Of a DNA stretch of 64,000 nucleotides, positions 35,325 to 44,495 are shown one piece after another. The notes under the pieces are model-generated. The model was not told where the DNA came from and made no database searches. It saw nothing but the letters and a program-made list of their open reading frames with translations. How positions within the stretch are numbered: the stretch's first letter is position 1; each line of letters opens with the position of its first letter. The stretch is from a bacterium BMS3Bbin08 (GTDB lineage Bacteria; Nitrospirota; Thermodesulfovibrionia; UBA6902; BMS3Bbin08): assembly GCA_002897775.1 (NCBI GenBank), contig BDTR01000051.1, positions 1-64,000 on the forward strand, written 5' to 3'. The position numbers were made by a program, and so were the translations under genes.

Positions 35325-35981
35325 TTAAAAAAATTTCACCAGCGTATATATCACCGCAATAACAGGATAAATAACTATGTTCGCCGCGCCTGAAAAAATA
35401 AGTACTATTACTATTATAAATCCGTAAGGTTCTATCTTACTATAGGCAGCCGCCTGTTTGTGCGGCAAAAGGCCGACTGCCACTCTCCCCCCGTCAAGAG
35501 GTGGTATGGGTATCATATTAATTACAGCAAGCACAATATTGATCAGGATACTGTATTCAAACATCAATTGCACCGGCCTTAAGACCGCGGCACTGAAACT
35601 CCCAAGCTGGAGGCCAATCGCGGGGTTAATGAAAATCGTAAGCACCAGCTGACTAATAATCGCGAGGATAATATTTGTCGCCGGGCCGGCAGAGGCTGAA
35701 ATGGCCATGCCTTTTTTGGGATTTTTAAAGTTCATGGGATTAATCGGTACCGGCTTGGCGTATCCAAAGACAAAGCGCCCGTCCGTCAGGATAAAAAGCA
35801 TTATGGGCATAATAATAGTCCCGACCAGGTCTATATGAACAATGGGGTTAAGTGTCAGTCTTCCCATAAGTCTGGCTGTAGGATCACCAAGCTTGTTGGC
35901 AACAAACCCGTGAGCAACCTCATGGAAAGTAATCGCAATAAGAATCGGCAGGAGCGATACAACTATACTTTGAATGTCCAA
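35325..35981 (-). CDS. site-2 protease-like M50 membrane metallopeptidase
   Basis: 218 aa with about five membrane segments. Zinc site HEVAH in ITFHEVAHGFVANKLGD (residues about 20-24) and the second-metal-ligand region PPLDGGRV near residue 165. This is the small single-domain group III type without PDZ domain. Such enzymes cleave membrane proteins; the substrate is unknown. First gene of a pair with trpS. Confidence 0.9.
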   Translation of the reverse strand: MDIQSIVVSLLPILIAITFHEVAHGFVANKLGDPTARLMGRLTLNPIVHIDLVGTIIMPIMLFILTDGRFVFGYAKPVPINPMNFKNPKKGMAISASAGPATNIILAIISQLVLTIFINPAIGLQLGSFSAAVLRPVQLMFEYSILINIVLAVINMIPIPPLDGGRVAVGLLPHKQAAAYSKIEPYGFIIVIVLIFSGAANIVIYPVIAVIYTLVKFF

Positions 35982-36152
35982 GATATTATAAACCTTTCAT
36001 TAAAACAGGATATTTTCCGTAAACCAATAAATTTTTCACTATGATTATGATACACAATTTACGTTTTAAAAACCATGAGGATAATGGAGGGGAAAGTTCA
36101 AAAAAAGGGCATAAAACAAATCCGACATATATCACGATGATACACTTGTCAG

Positions 36153-36260
36153 GTATCCTGCTTGTCGTAGCAAAGCGGAGATCCCGACTCTTCGGGGTCC
36201 GCCGGTTTGTTTCTTGCCTGCCAGTTTGTTTGGCATGGTGGCATGGTGGAGGGTATCTTT
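36153..36260. repeat. repeat family C, copy 1
   Basis: About 105 bp starting GTATCCTGCTTGTCGTAGC and ending GGAGGGTATCTTT; repeated almost unchanged at 36295-36394. Contains GATCCCGACTCTTCGGGGTC, an imperfect palindrome. The stretch 35982-36536 has no gene, only these repeats and the tRNA leader. Confidence 0.8.
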
Positions 36261-36294
36261 CATCTTTCATCCTGAATCATGCATAATGTATTTT

Positions 36295-36394
36295 GTATCC
36301 TGATTGTCGTAGCAAAGCGGAGGTCCCGACTCTTCGGGGCCCGCCGGTTTGTTCTTGCCTGCCAGTTTGTTTGGCATGGTGGAGGGTATCTTTT
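36295..36394. repeat. repeat family C, copy 2
   Basis: Second, tandem copy, about 90 percent identical to copy 1; the differences are a few substitutions and the loss of a GGCATGGT duplication. A related inverted copy lies at about 49990-50087. Confidence 0.8.
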
Positions 36395-36508
36395 ATATAG
36401 CCGATGTAGCTTTTATCCGCCTGTGGCGGACAGCTGGCCTATGGCTCGTCCATGACTCGTAGAGTTGAGCCAACGGCTCATAGAGTAGAGCAATTGAAAT
36501 GTCATAGA

Positions 36509-36514
36509 TATAAT
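36509..36514 (+). promoter_or_regulatory. -10 element of tRNA-Thr
   Basis: Perfect TATAAT 22 bases before the tRNA. No good -35 at the usual distance; TTGAAA at 36494 is too close. Confidence 0.4.
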
Positions 36515-36536
36515 TTAAAAAATAATTTCATTTGTA

Positions 36537-36612
36537 GCCCCCGTAGCTCAGTTGGTAGAGCATTCGATTCGTAATCGAAAGGTAGGCGGTTCGAGACCGC
36601 CCGGGGGCTCCA
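36537..36612 (+). tRNA. tRNA-Thr (anticodon CGU)
   Basis: 76 bases with encoded CCA. Acceptor stem GCCCCCG pairs with CGGGGGC; D arm GCTC...GAGC; anticodon stem TTCGA/TCGAA with loop TTCGTAA, anticodon CGT reading ACG; T arm GGCGG TTCGAGA CCGCC. Confidence 0.95.
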
Positions 36613-36630
36613 TTTTGCAATCAATAGGTC

Positions 36631-36648
36631 GTCCCGAAGTATCGGGAC
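36631..36648. repeat. snap-back palindrome after tRNA-Thr
   Basis: GTCCCGA-AGTA-TCGGGAC, 7-bp perfect arms, no T-run. It lies 19 bp after the tRNA and may still help RNA processing. Confidence 0.55.
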
Positions 36649-36744
36649 CATCGGCTCCACTGCTTACTGAAGTAGCGAGTAGAAAGTAGAGAGTAGTAAG
36701 ATGTTAAATCTACAATTTACAATCTTCAATCGTCAATATTCAAT

Positions 36745-38466
36745 CTATTGGGGGATTTTCCATATGCGGTCGAAGTTGCAGATAATGACCTGCGGTTCAT
36801 CGGCCTTGTCTTTCATGAGTTTCCCTCCATCTTCCAGGGCCACCAACAGGTCGTTGGGCCTGAGCAATGAACCGTCATAACCGGCGTCCTGCAATTTACT
36901 CTTTACGCTGTCCAACAGCATTAGACATCGAGACTCGTCAAGAATCCCCTTGGACGGGGCCTTGGAAAGATCTACGGGGATAAAAAGGCCGCTTTCATGT
37001 TCAGCCACCCATTTGTCAGGACCGTTGTAATAACCGCGGATCGTAATGTAATTGTGATTTTCCTGAAGAACAGGGTTGCCTTCAGGGTCAAGGACCCTCT
37101 GATGGGTTTCGTATTTTCTGAAGTCAGATGACGGCTCTATCTTTGTAGTCCCTGTCGTATATATAGCCCTTACATACACACAGGGGATACCCTGCCGGCT
37201 CAATGAATGAGCGATAGCAAATTCTTCAAAAGGACTGTTTATACCAAACCGCTTAACTTTTACGTCATATTCTATGTCCTCTCCTAAAGGTTTTTCGCCC
37301 ACAAGCGAGGTCTTCCAGACAAGCTGGATGTTATCTTTTGTGATCGTATAGAAAACCTCTTTTGCGCCTGATAACTGAAGGGAGGGCGTTTTCCTCCATC
37401 TCTCGGGAAGAAAATAATCGAACAGCCGGGCATTATTCCCCACAACCCATAAATGGCCTCCTGTGCTTTCCGCGCGGCCGTAGATATACGGTACACCGAA
37501 GATCTCCGTATTTGATAAATGGCCGGGAAGCGGTGTCGGCTTGAAACGGTCCCTCTGATCATCAAGGTACGAATGTCTTCTTGAACGTTTTACCTGTTCT
37601 TCATATCCTGGAGTGCGCAGGAGGAGCTCATAATCAACCACTGAATAATTACCTTTTTCTATCAAACGGTACATCAGGCCTATCTGCCTGCCTGACCGGG
37701 AGGCAGGCCTTTCAGACATGCCGTCAGTTTGTGCCCGGCCCATATTCTCAATACGCTCAACCTCTTTTCCGCTGATAATAACATGCTCGGGCTTCATGTC
37801 AGCCACCAGAAAACCTTTAGTGTTCAGGTCCCTGAACACCTGATCGTTCATCGCCTGCAAATGACGCTTTCGTTCGCCACCATCAATATCTATATGTTGA
37901 AATATCTCTGTGATGCTTTTACCCTGTATCCACCGGTAAATAAGCTTGTACTGTTTAAGGATATCAAGACCGATCCCCGGATGCCTGGCCCTTATCCTGT
38001 TGATCTTGGACCTTGACCTTCCGCTCTGCCATAATTGCATCTTTTCGGGCGGCACATAAATTGCCATGGCATGCTGGATGTCAACATGCAGGTCCTTTGG
38101 TCCGTAGCTTCCCTCCCGCAGCTCTTCATTAAGGGCGAACTCCTCCCACGGGCTGTTAAACTCGGCATCACAGAATTCCTTGAGGGTATGCGTATCTAAA
38201 GGGACATCTTCTCCGACCCGGCTGTTCTTCACGACCAGATCAAGGCTTTTGCCGTCAACTTCCTTTGTCGGCACTTTGTAGACCGCGCTTGTTCCCTGGA
38301 GTCTTATTTTATGTTCGTCAAACCATTTCTTTTCATGCCAGTTCTCTATGGCAAAGTGTTTTTGAAATGGTTCGGCAAACCGCGTGAGGTAAAGGTCGCC
38401 GCCATCGCTGGTCTTCACATGGGCATAAACAACACCCAGCACATTAACAAGTGTCCTTTTGGCCAT
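36745..38466 (-). CDS. unrecognised protein with two tandem kinase-like halves
   Basis: 573 aa, no family recognised. The first half looks like a protein-kinase fold: LVVKNSR (Lys80), a possible alpha-C Glu in SPWEEFAL (108-109), a catalytic-loop-like VADMKPEHVII (221-231) and a DFG-like VDYE (277-280). The second half repeats the pattern: LVWKTSLVGE (Lys385), SPFEEFAI (411-418), GYDGSLLRPNDLLV (529-542) and ICNFDRIW (562-569). The SPxEEFA words show that the halves are related. The first half could be active; the second lacks the catalytic Asp. A palindromic insertion codes for residues near 242-262. Confidence 0.55.
   Translation of the reverse strand: MAKRTLVNVLGVVYAHVKTSDGGDLYLTRFAEPFQKHFAIENWHEKKWFDEHKIRLQGTSAVYKVPTKEVDGKSLDLVVKNSRVGEDVPLDTHTLKEFCDAEFNSPWEEFALNEELREGSYGPKDLHVDIQHAMAIYVPPEKMQLWQSGRSRSKINRIRARHPGIGLDILKQYKLIYRWIQGKSITEIFQHIDIDGGERKRHLQAMNDQVFRDLNTKGFLVADMKPEHVIISGKEVERIENMGRAQTDGMSERPASRSGRQIGLMYRLIEKGNYSVVDYELLLRTPGYEEQVKRSRRHSYLDDQRDRFKPTPLPGHLSNTEIFGVPYIYGRAESTGGHLWVVGNNARLFDYFLPERWRKTPSLQLSGAKEVFYTITKDNIQLVWKTSLVGEKPLGEDIEYDVKVKRFGINSPFEEFAIAHSLSRQGIPCVYVRAIYTTGTTKIEPSSDFRKYETHQRVLDPEGNPVLQENHNYITIRGYYNGPDKWVAEHESGLFIPVDLSKAPSKGILDESRCLMLLDSVKSKLQDAGYDGSLLRPNDLLVALEDGGKLMKDKADEPQVIICNFDRIWKIPQ
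37686..37708. repeat. palindromic insertion inside the kinase-like gene
   Basis: GCCTGCCT-7 bases-AGGCAGGC lies in frame inside the coding region, at a low-complexity, polar stretch of the protein. It has the look of the intergenic snap-back palindromes. Confidence 0.5.
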
Positions 38467-38656
38467 GATTTCTACAATAATTGATATGGTAAAAAATGTT
38501 CAATCCTTTATTAAGACCGCAGTAAGGTCCGATCCATCCGGGACATGAAAGCACAGCGGTCTTCATCTTGAAAGGAAAAAGTTTATCCCCGTGACGCAAC
38601 GGGTCGGAGGCAGCTTTTATCTGTCGGAATTATTTCTCTGAAATGGAGGGTTATAC

Positions 38657-40444
38657 TTAGCCAAGTCTCTTTTTGAATTCCTCAAGCTGCTTTTTAAGCC
38701 TCTCTGGCAAACGGCTGCCAAACGCGGCAAAGTGCTGTTCGATGTCAGGTATCTCGGCCTTCCACTCCGCGGGATCGACCTTCATCAGTTCCTTCATATC
38801 GTCACCAGATATGCCGATACCTTGAACATCCAGGTCCTCCTCTTTCGGCAGAAGTCCGATAGCCGATTCCCTGGCGACTGCCTTGCCGTCAACACGCTCG
38901 CACATCCACTTTAGCACCCGGCTGTTATCGCTAAAACCGGGCCACAGGAATTTGCCGTCATCGCTCTTTCTGAACCAGTTGACATAGAATATCCTCGGGG
39001 CTTTGTCACCCACCCTGTCGCCCATATCAAGCCAGTGCTGGAAATAATCGCCCATGTTGTATCCGCAGAAGGGCTTCATTGCAAATGGGTCCCGCCTCAG
39101 GTTACCCACCGCGCCGATGTTAGCAGCAGTAGTTTCAGAGGCCGCGGTCGCGCCAAGGAAAACACCGTGATCCCAGGAAATGGCCTCATGGACAAGGGGT
39201 ACGACACTGCTGCGCCGGCCGCCGAATATAAATATATCAACAGGAACTCCCTCTGGTTTTTCCCAGTCCCCGCATATAACAGGGCACTGCGAAGCCGGCG
39301 CTGTAAAGCGCGCGTTCGGATGGGCCGCGACAGTTTTGCTTTCAGGGGTCCAGTCATTGCCTTTCCAGTCAATGGCATGTAGAGGCTCGTCACCGTCCAT
39401 ACCCTCCCACCAGACGTCACCGTCATCTGTAAGGGCGCAGTTGGTGAAAATAACGTTTTCCTTTAATGTGTCCATTGCCATCGGATTTGTGTCATAAGAC
39501 GTGCCCGGGGCCACTCCAAAAAGACCGGCTTCCGGGTTGATCGCGTAAAGCCGGCCGTCAGCGCCTACCTTCATCCAGGCTATATCGTCGCCAATGCATT
39601 CGCACCTCCAGCCCGGGATCGAAGGCTGCATCATTGCCAGGTTGGTCTTGCCGCACGCAGAAGGGAAAGCGGCGGCAATATGGTACCGCTTACCCTCAGG
39701 GCTTGTAAGGCGAAGTATCAGCATATGTTCAGCCATCCAGCCCTCACGCTTTGCCATGGCAGAGGCGATACGAAGGGCAAGGCATTTCTTCCCAAGCAGC
39801 GCGTTGCCTCCATAACCCGAGCCATATGACCAGATCAGGTTTTCTTCGGGAAAATGACTGATATATTTCTTTTCTATAGGGGCGCAGGGCCACAGGACAT
39901 CCTTCTGTCCTTCAGCCAGAGGCGCGCCTATCGAATGAAGGCAGGGGATAAAATCTCCGTCAGTTGAAAGCAGTTCAAGCACCCTGTCGCTCACACGGGT
40001 CATGATATGCATATTAATAACAACATAGGGACTGTCCGTAATTTCAACACCAATCTTTGAAATGGGAAAACCTATGGGACCCATTGAAAAAGGGATCACA
40101 TACATTGTGCGCCCCTTCATGCATCCGTTATAAAGGCCTTTCATTGTCTCTTTAAGCTGAACCGGATCGATCCAGTTATTCGTGGGGCCGGCTTCATCCT
40201 TCGAAGACGTGCTTATGTATGTGTGGTCCTCAACGCGGGCAACATCACCAGGGTCGGAACGGAACAGATAGCTGTTAGGCCGTTTTTTCAGCTGAATGGC
40301 GCTACCGTGGTCCAGCAGCTTCTTTATCATAAGATTATATTCCTCAGCGCTTCCGTTGCACACATAAATATCATCAGGCCGGCACATATCTGCCGCTTCT
40401 TTGATCCAGTCACTCAATTTTTTGTTTTTGATATCAATATTCAT
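38657..40444 (-). CDS. pckG: phosphoenolpyruvate carboxykinase (GTP)
   Basis: 595 aa, typical length. Converts oxaloacetate and GTP to PEP, CO2 and GDP. The kinase P-loop with the hyperreactive Cys is [15 protein letters not shown] (about residues 257-271); the GTP-type family also shows GDDIAWMK and [20 protein letters not shown] ribosome site before the ATG. Together with ppdK it allows PEP formation from C4 acids or pyruvate. Confidence 0.97.
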   Translation of the reverse strand: MNIDIKNKKLSDWIKEAADMCRPDDIYVCNGSAEEYNLMIKKLLDHGSAIQLKKRPNSYLFRSDPGDVARVEDHTYISTSSKDEAGPTNNWIDPVQLKETMKGLYNGCMKGRTMYVIPFSMGPIGFPISKIGVEITDSPYVVINMHIMTRVSDRVLELLSTDGDFIPCLHSIGAPLAEGQKDVLWPCAPIEKKYISHFPEENLIWSYGSGYGGNALLGKKCLALRIASAMAKREGWMAEHMLILRLTSPEGKRYHIAAAFPSACGKTNLAMMQPSIPGWRCECIGDDIAWMKVGADGRLYAINPEAGLFGVAPGTSYDTNPMAMDTLKENVIFTNCALTDDGDVWWEGMDGDEPLHAIDWKGNDWTPESKTVAAHPNARFTAPASQCPVICGDWEKPEGVPVDIFIFGGRRSSVVPLVHEAISWDHGVFLGATAASETTAANIGAVGNLRRDPFAMKPFCGYNMGDYFQHWLDMGDRVGDKAPRIFYVNWFRKSDDGKFLWPGFSDNSRVLKWMCERVDGKAVARESAIGLLPKEEDLDVQGIGISGDDMKELMKVDPAEWKAEIPDIEQHFAAFGSRLPERLKKQLEEFKKRLG

Positions 40445-40702
40445 TAAACTTTCCTTTTGTTAACCTGATTGTTTTTCGAATCCGCCGGACGTGCGGGCCG
40501 TGTATTCCCAGCGTCAAAACCTGGAAGGATTATGATACACGATTTTAAATGAAAAAACTACTCGGTAGAAGGCTCGAATTAATAAGCGGTAAATAAAAGG
40601 CAGGACCTGAAGATAATCTGCCCTGTTCCCTGTTTTTCCCTGGTTTCGGTGAAGCGCGCCCTGCCGCAAGTCAGGGCACTCGGGTCCACCCGCACAGGCC
40701 TG

Positions 40703-42283
40703 CTAAGTGGTCCTCGCGTTTACCATCTCATTATAGAATTTCGGGTTATCGGCAAATTTTTCGCCGTCTTCCACGGAAATTTTTCCTTCAGCGCAGAGAT
40801 TGGCAAGGCTCTGGTCAATAGAGGTAAAATCCTCAGCCCCAGTCTGCAACATAGACCTTATCGCGTGCGTCTTGTTCTCGCGAATAAAGTTTCTGGTCCT
40901 GTGAGTGTTTATCAATCGCTCGACAGCTACGATACGGCCCTGGCCGCCTTTCTTTGGGATAAGTCTCTGCGAAAGCACCAGGAGAAAGGAATCGGCAAAC
41001 TGCATCCGTACCTGATGCTGCTGGAGTCCGGGAAAGATATCTATTATCCTGTCGATCGCGGTGGTCGAATTAAGAGTGTGCATCGTACTAAGTACAAGAT
41101 GCCCGGTCTCAGCCGCTGTCAGGGCGACCGCTATGCTTTCCGCGTCCCTCATTTCACCTATGACGATAACATCAGGGTTCTGCCTGAAAATATGCTTGAG
41201 ACCGACGGCAAATGATGTGGTATCAGGCCCTATCTCTCTCTGGTTGACATTGCTCTTTTTGTGCTTGTGAAGATATTCTATCGGGTCTTCGATCGTTATT
41301 ATGTTGGCTCTCCGCCTGGAATTGATTATGTCTATCAGGACGCTCATCGTAGTGGTCTTGCCGTGGCCCGAAGGGCCGGTGATAAGGATAAATCCCTGTC
41401 TTTTCAAGGCAAATTCAGACAGCCAGGCAGGAAGCGCCAGTTCCGCAAGCGAAGGGATCTCGTCCACTATGAGACGCGCGGCAAGGGTGAAGGAGTTCCT
41501 CTGCTTGTATACATTCACCCTGAAACGCCCGGCGTCCGAAAGAGTAACAGCAAAATCGATCTCATTGTCCCTGTGGAATATCTCTTTCTGCTCTTCTGAA
41601 AGCACACCATAGCACATTTCCTTTACCTGGTCCGGCGTCAGTGCGGACATCGGAAGCCTCTTTATATCATTGTCTATCCTGAGACTTGGCGGGACACCTA
41701 CTGTAATATGAAGGTCGGTAGCCTTATCATCCAGCACCTTCCTTAAAAGAGAATACACGTCCGGCACGCTCACGGCCTCAACAGGCGTGATGCCGGCCCG
41801 AAGCTGTTCTCCGTCAAAAGTGTCGCTTCCGTACCCGCTCTTGTCAAAAAACGCTATTGCCTTATCGATCTGGTATGAGGGTGTAACAATTGGTTCCACG
41901 CGGCGGCCGACGGCGAACTCAACGTCCTGTATGGCGCTTATATCATTGGGGTTGACCATCGCAAGGGAAACCTTGCCTCCGGCTTCTTTAACAGGCAGCA
42001 CCCTGAATTTTTTGACCTTTTCAAATGAAACGAGGTTTAGAACAGACGGCTCGATCCTGGTCCTGAACAAACTGATAGGAGGGACGTTCAACTGCTTGCT
42101 TAAAAAACTGAGAAGCGAATCTTCATCAAGAAAGCACATTTCTTCAAGGATTGAACCAACATGGCCGCCGACCTGGGCCTGTCTTCTCAGCGCCTTTTTA
42201 AGCTGGTCATGGGTTATTATGCCGTATTCGAGAAGAATTTCACCAAAACGTGATTTTGAATCTTTTTTCTCCTCTTTTGCCAT
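40703..42283 (-). CDS. PilT-type retraction ATPase with N-terminal MshEN domain
   Basis: 526 aa, longer than usual PilT (about 345-370). Residues about 10-150 form an MshEN/GspE-N domain (LGEILLEYGIITHDQLKKAL pattern), which binds c-di-GMP in some homologues. The rest is a PilT/PilU-like ATPase: Walker A GPSGHGKTTT (about 307), ASP box ITIEDPIEY, Walker B PDVIVIGEMRDAES and His box STMHTLNSTTAIDRIID. It should power type IV pilus retraction or a related motor. No pilin gene nearby. With the PilZ proteins it suggests c-di-GMP control. Confidence 0.85.
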   Translation of the reverse strand: MAKEEKKDSKSRFGEILLEYGIITHDQLKKALRRQAQVGGHVGSILEEMCFLDEDSLLSFLSKQLNVPPISLFRTRIEPSVLNLVSFEKVKKFRVLPVKEAGGKVSLAMVNPNDISAIQDVEFAVGRRVEPIVTPSYQIDKAIAFFDKSGYGSDTFDGEQLRAGITPVEAVSVPDVYSLLRKVLDDKATDLHITVGVPPSLRIDNDIKRLPMSALTPDQVKEMCYGVLSEEQKEIFHRDNEIDFAVTLSDAGRFRVNVYKQRNSFTLAARLIVDEIPSLAELALPAWLSEFALKRQGFILITGPSGHGKTTTMSVLIDIINSRRRANIITIEDPIEYLHKHKKSNVNQREIGPDTTSFAVGLKHIFRQNPDVIVIGEMRDAESIAVALTAAETGHLVLSTMHTLNSTTAIDRIIDIFPGLQQHQVRMQFADSFLLVLSQRLIPKKGGQGRIVAVERLINTHRTRNFIRENKTHAIRSMLQTGAEDFTSIDQSLANLCAEGKISVEDGEKFADNPKFYNEMVNARTT

Positions 42284-42845
42284 TATTCCACCTCGGGTTA
42301 AATTGTTAATAAGGATTATATGAACGGGAAATGTTTATATATATTTAATCTTTTACTATAATATATGAAACTTTGTCAACAAATAATCTGGATGTTCAAT
42401 ATAGACAGAAGTGACTGAGAAGACCGGGGACGTATATCGTGAACAGCCCTTTCACTATCATGCAGCCATGGGAAACCCTTTAGAACATACAAGATACAGG
42501 TGAAGCCTTTCCGTGATAAATCACGGAGCTTCCTGCCCGCTTCGCCGAATCGAGGCGAGTGGGAAGGCGAAACTTCGCCTTTTTGGGACGAGCAAAAAGA
42601 AAGCGCCCCGCATTGATACCTCAGCTCAAAATACACATAAGCGAAGCGCAGTAATTGACTTTGATGCTTTCAGGTTGATAGTCTTGAAAAATGCTTTCCA
42701 TACTGATCATTGTTTCCGCGTGCACTGTTTTTGTGGGAGGCAAAGGATGCGCGCTGATCCTGCCGGCAGCGCTTGCGGGGTATTTTATTCTTGCCTGCTG
42801 ACCCATTAAATAGTAAAATTAATTTCACAGCATCGGCACACAGAT
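42284..42845 (+). other. gene-free stretch with a three-hairpin array
   Basis: No convincing coding frame. In 42502-42584 three hairpins follow one another: GAAGC-ctt-TCCGTGAT-aa-ATCACGGA-GCTTC (42502-42532), CCCGCTTCGCC/GGCGAGTGGG (about 42535-42562) and AAGGCGAA-ac-TTCGCCTT plus three more T (42564-42584). The last looks like a terminator. This may be the end of a small RNA, or a repeat of the IS200/REP kind. The -35/-10 upstream is weak. Confidence 0.35.
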
Positions 42846-43736
42846 ATGCAGTCTTTTAAAAAAAATATCGGGCAGTTCTGCGATTCACTCAAAGTGGAGA
42901 AGGACGTATCATTACACACTCTGAGAGCGTATACCGGAGACCTCGAAGAGTTCCTGATGTTCGTCCAAAAAAAACCGGCAAGTATAACAAACATTGACAT
43001 AAGGGATTTCCTTGCATCACTGCACCACAGGAAACTGAAAAAATCGTCTATATCAAGGAAGCTGGCAACCATCAGGTCCTTTTTTAAATATCTGCACCGG
43101 GAAGGGACCGTAAAGAAAAATCCCGCGAAACTCGTCTCCAGTCCACGGGTTCAAAAGGCCCTCCCAAGATTTTTGACCGTTGACGAGGCTTTCGCGCTTA
43201 TGGAATCTCCAAAAGGCGATACGTTTCAGGCCGCAAGGGACAAGGCCATTCTCGAGCTCCTCTATTCATCCGGGCTAAGGGTATCTGAACTCAGCACTCT
43301 TGATATCAATGACTTTGACATAAAGGACTATCTGGTAAGAGTAAAAGGCAAAGGGAAAAAAGAAAGGATCATCCCCGTAGGAGAAAAAGCGGTCGAGGCA
43401 ATAAAGACCTATCTCCCTGAAAGGGTTTTGCTCAAAAAAAAGTCCCAGGCGCTGTTCCTGAACAACCGCGGCGGACGGTTGACACAGAGGAGTGTTAGAC
43501 GTATAGTAGAAAAATATAGCAGGATGATCGCCCTCGCAGGCCACCTAAGTCCCCATGCATTAAGGCATACTTTTGCGACGCATTTGCTTCATGGCGGAGC
43601 GGATCTAAGGTCGATACAGGAACTGCTCGGGCATTCATCCCTGTCAACAACGCAGAAATATACTCATGTTGATATTGTCCATTTAATGGAGGTGTATGAC
43701 AAGGCGCACCCAATGGCAAAGACCGACGAGGATTAA
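42846..43736 (+). CDS. xerC: tyrosine recombinase XerC
   Basis: 296 aa, family length. N-terminal SAM-like core-binding domain (1-95) and catalytic domain with Arg in SSGLRVSEL (about 146), Lys in GKGKKER (about 170), HALRHTFATH (about 238-247), HSS in LGHSSLSTT and the nucleophile Tyr in KYTHV (about 277). Resolves chromosome dimers at dif with XerD. The order xerC-hslV-hslU is conserved in many bacteria. Confidence 0.93.
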   Translation: MQSFKKNIGQFCDSLKVEKDVSLHTLRAYTGDLEEFLMFVQKKPASITNIDIRDFLASLHHRKLKKSSISRKLATIRSFFKYLHREGTVKKNPAKLVSSPRVQKALPRFLTVDEAFALMESPKGDTFQAARDKAILELLYSSGLRVSELSTLDINDFDIKDYLVRVKGKGKKERIIPVGEKAVEAIKTYLPERVLLKKKSQALFLNNRGGRLTQRSVRRIVEKYSRMIALAGHLSPHALRHTFATHLLHGGADLRSIQELLGHSSLSTTQKYTHVDIVHLMEVYDKAHPMAKTDED

Positions 43737-43750
43737 GACAATAAATTGTT

Positions 43751-43849
43751 GATTAGTGGTCACCCTCCATAAAAACTGGAGGGCAAGCACAATGTGAGGA
43801 TTTGCTAATTATGATATTCGCTCACATTTGCTCGCTACTCATTCATAAG
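43751..43849. repeat. repeat family B, copy 1
   Basis: Begins 15 bp after xerC: GATTAGTGGTCACCCTCC, a GGAGGG return arm, AAGCACAATGTGAGGATTTG and ATTCGCTC words. Related copies at 45863 and 55414, each just after a gene stop. Confidence 0.7.
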
Positions 43850-43940
43850 ATTGCAGATTGTAGATTGAATGAAGATTAAAACATTTTAGACTTTAGATCG
43901 GAAAATTCACTTATATAAAATTAGAAGTATGGAGGGGACA

Positions 43941-44495
43941 ATGTCACAACATTCCGGGTCCGAATTCCACGGCACTACAATATTGTGTGTCAGGAAGGGC
44001 GGAAAAGTCGCTATAGGCGGCGACGGACAGGTTACGCTTGGGAACACTGTTCTAAAGCACAACGCCAAAAAAATACGCAGGATGTATAACAACAGCATCA
44101 TAGCCGGCTTTGCCGGTGCAACAGCCGACGCCTTTACGCTCTTTGAGAAGTTTGAAGCCAAGATCGAAACCTACCGGGGTAACATAACAAGGGCCGCTGT
44201 GGAACTGGCAAAGGACTGGAGGACCGACAGGATCCTGAGAAGGCTTGAAGCGCTTCTGATCGTTGCTGACAAAGATCATTCATTCATTATATCGGGTACC
44301 GGCGATGTTGTTGAGCCTGAGGACGGCATAGGCGCGATCGGTTCGGGAGGCCCGTACGCGCTCGCGGCGGCAAGGGCGCTGAAAGAACATTCGCAGATGG
44401 AGCCGGTTCAGATCGTTGAGCAGGCCATGAAAATAACGTCCGGCATATGCATCTATACCAACGAATCAATTACTATCGAGGAATTAAATGGATAA
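43941..44495 (+). CDS. hslV: ATP-dependent protease subunit HslV
   Basis: 184 aa from the ATG at 43941, which has GGAGGGG 3-5 bases upstream; the ATG at 43929 lies inside that site. Proteasome beta-type peptidase: the mature N-terminal Thr is in [13 protein letters not shown], and GGDGQVTLG follows. Forms the proteolytic core with HslU. Its end overlaps hslU by 8 bp. Confidence 0.95.
   Translation: MSQHSGSEFHGTTILCVRKGGKVAIGGDGQVTLGNTVLKHNAKKIRRMYNNSIIAGFAGATADAFTLFEKFEAKIETYRGNITRAAVELAKDWRTDRILRRLEALLIVADKDHSFIISGTGDVVEPEDGIGAIGSGGPYALAAARALKEHSQMEPVQIVEQAMKITSGICIYTNESITIEELNG

Noticed and set aside
42502-42584. Signal recognition particle RNA or tmRNA
   Set aside because: The conserved loops of these RNAs are absent.
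42376-42636. 86-aa minus-strand frame in the hairpin region
   Set aside because: It is made by the hairpin sequence itself, has no ribosome site and no protein-like pattern.
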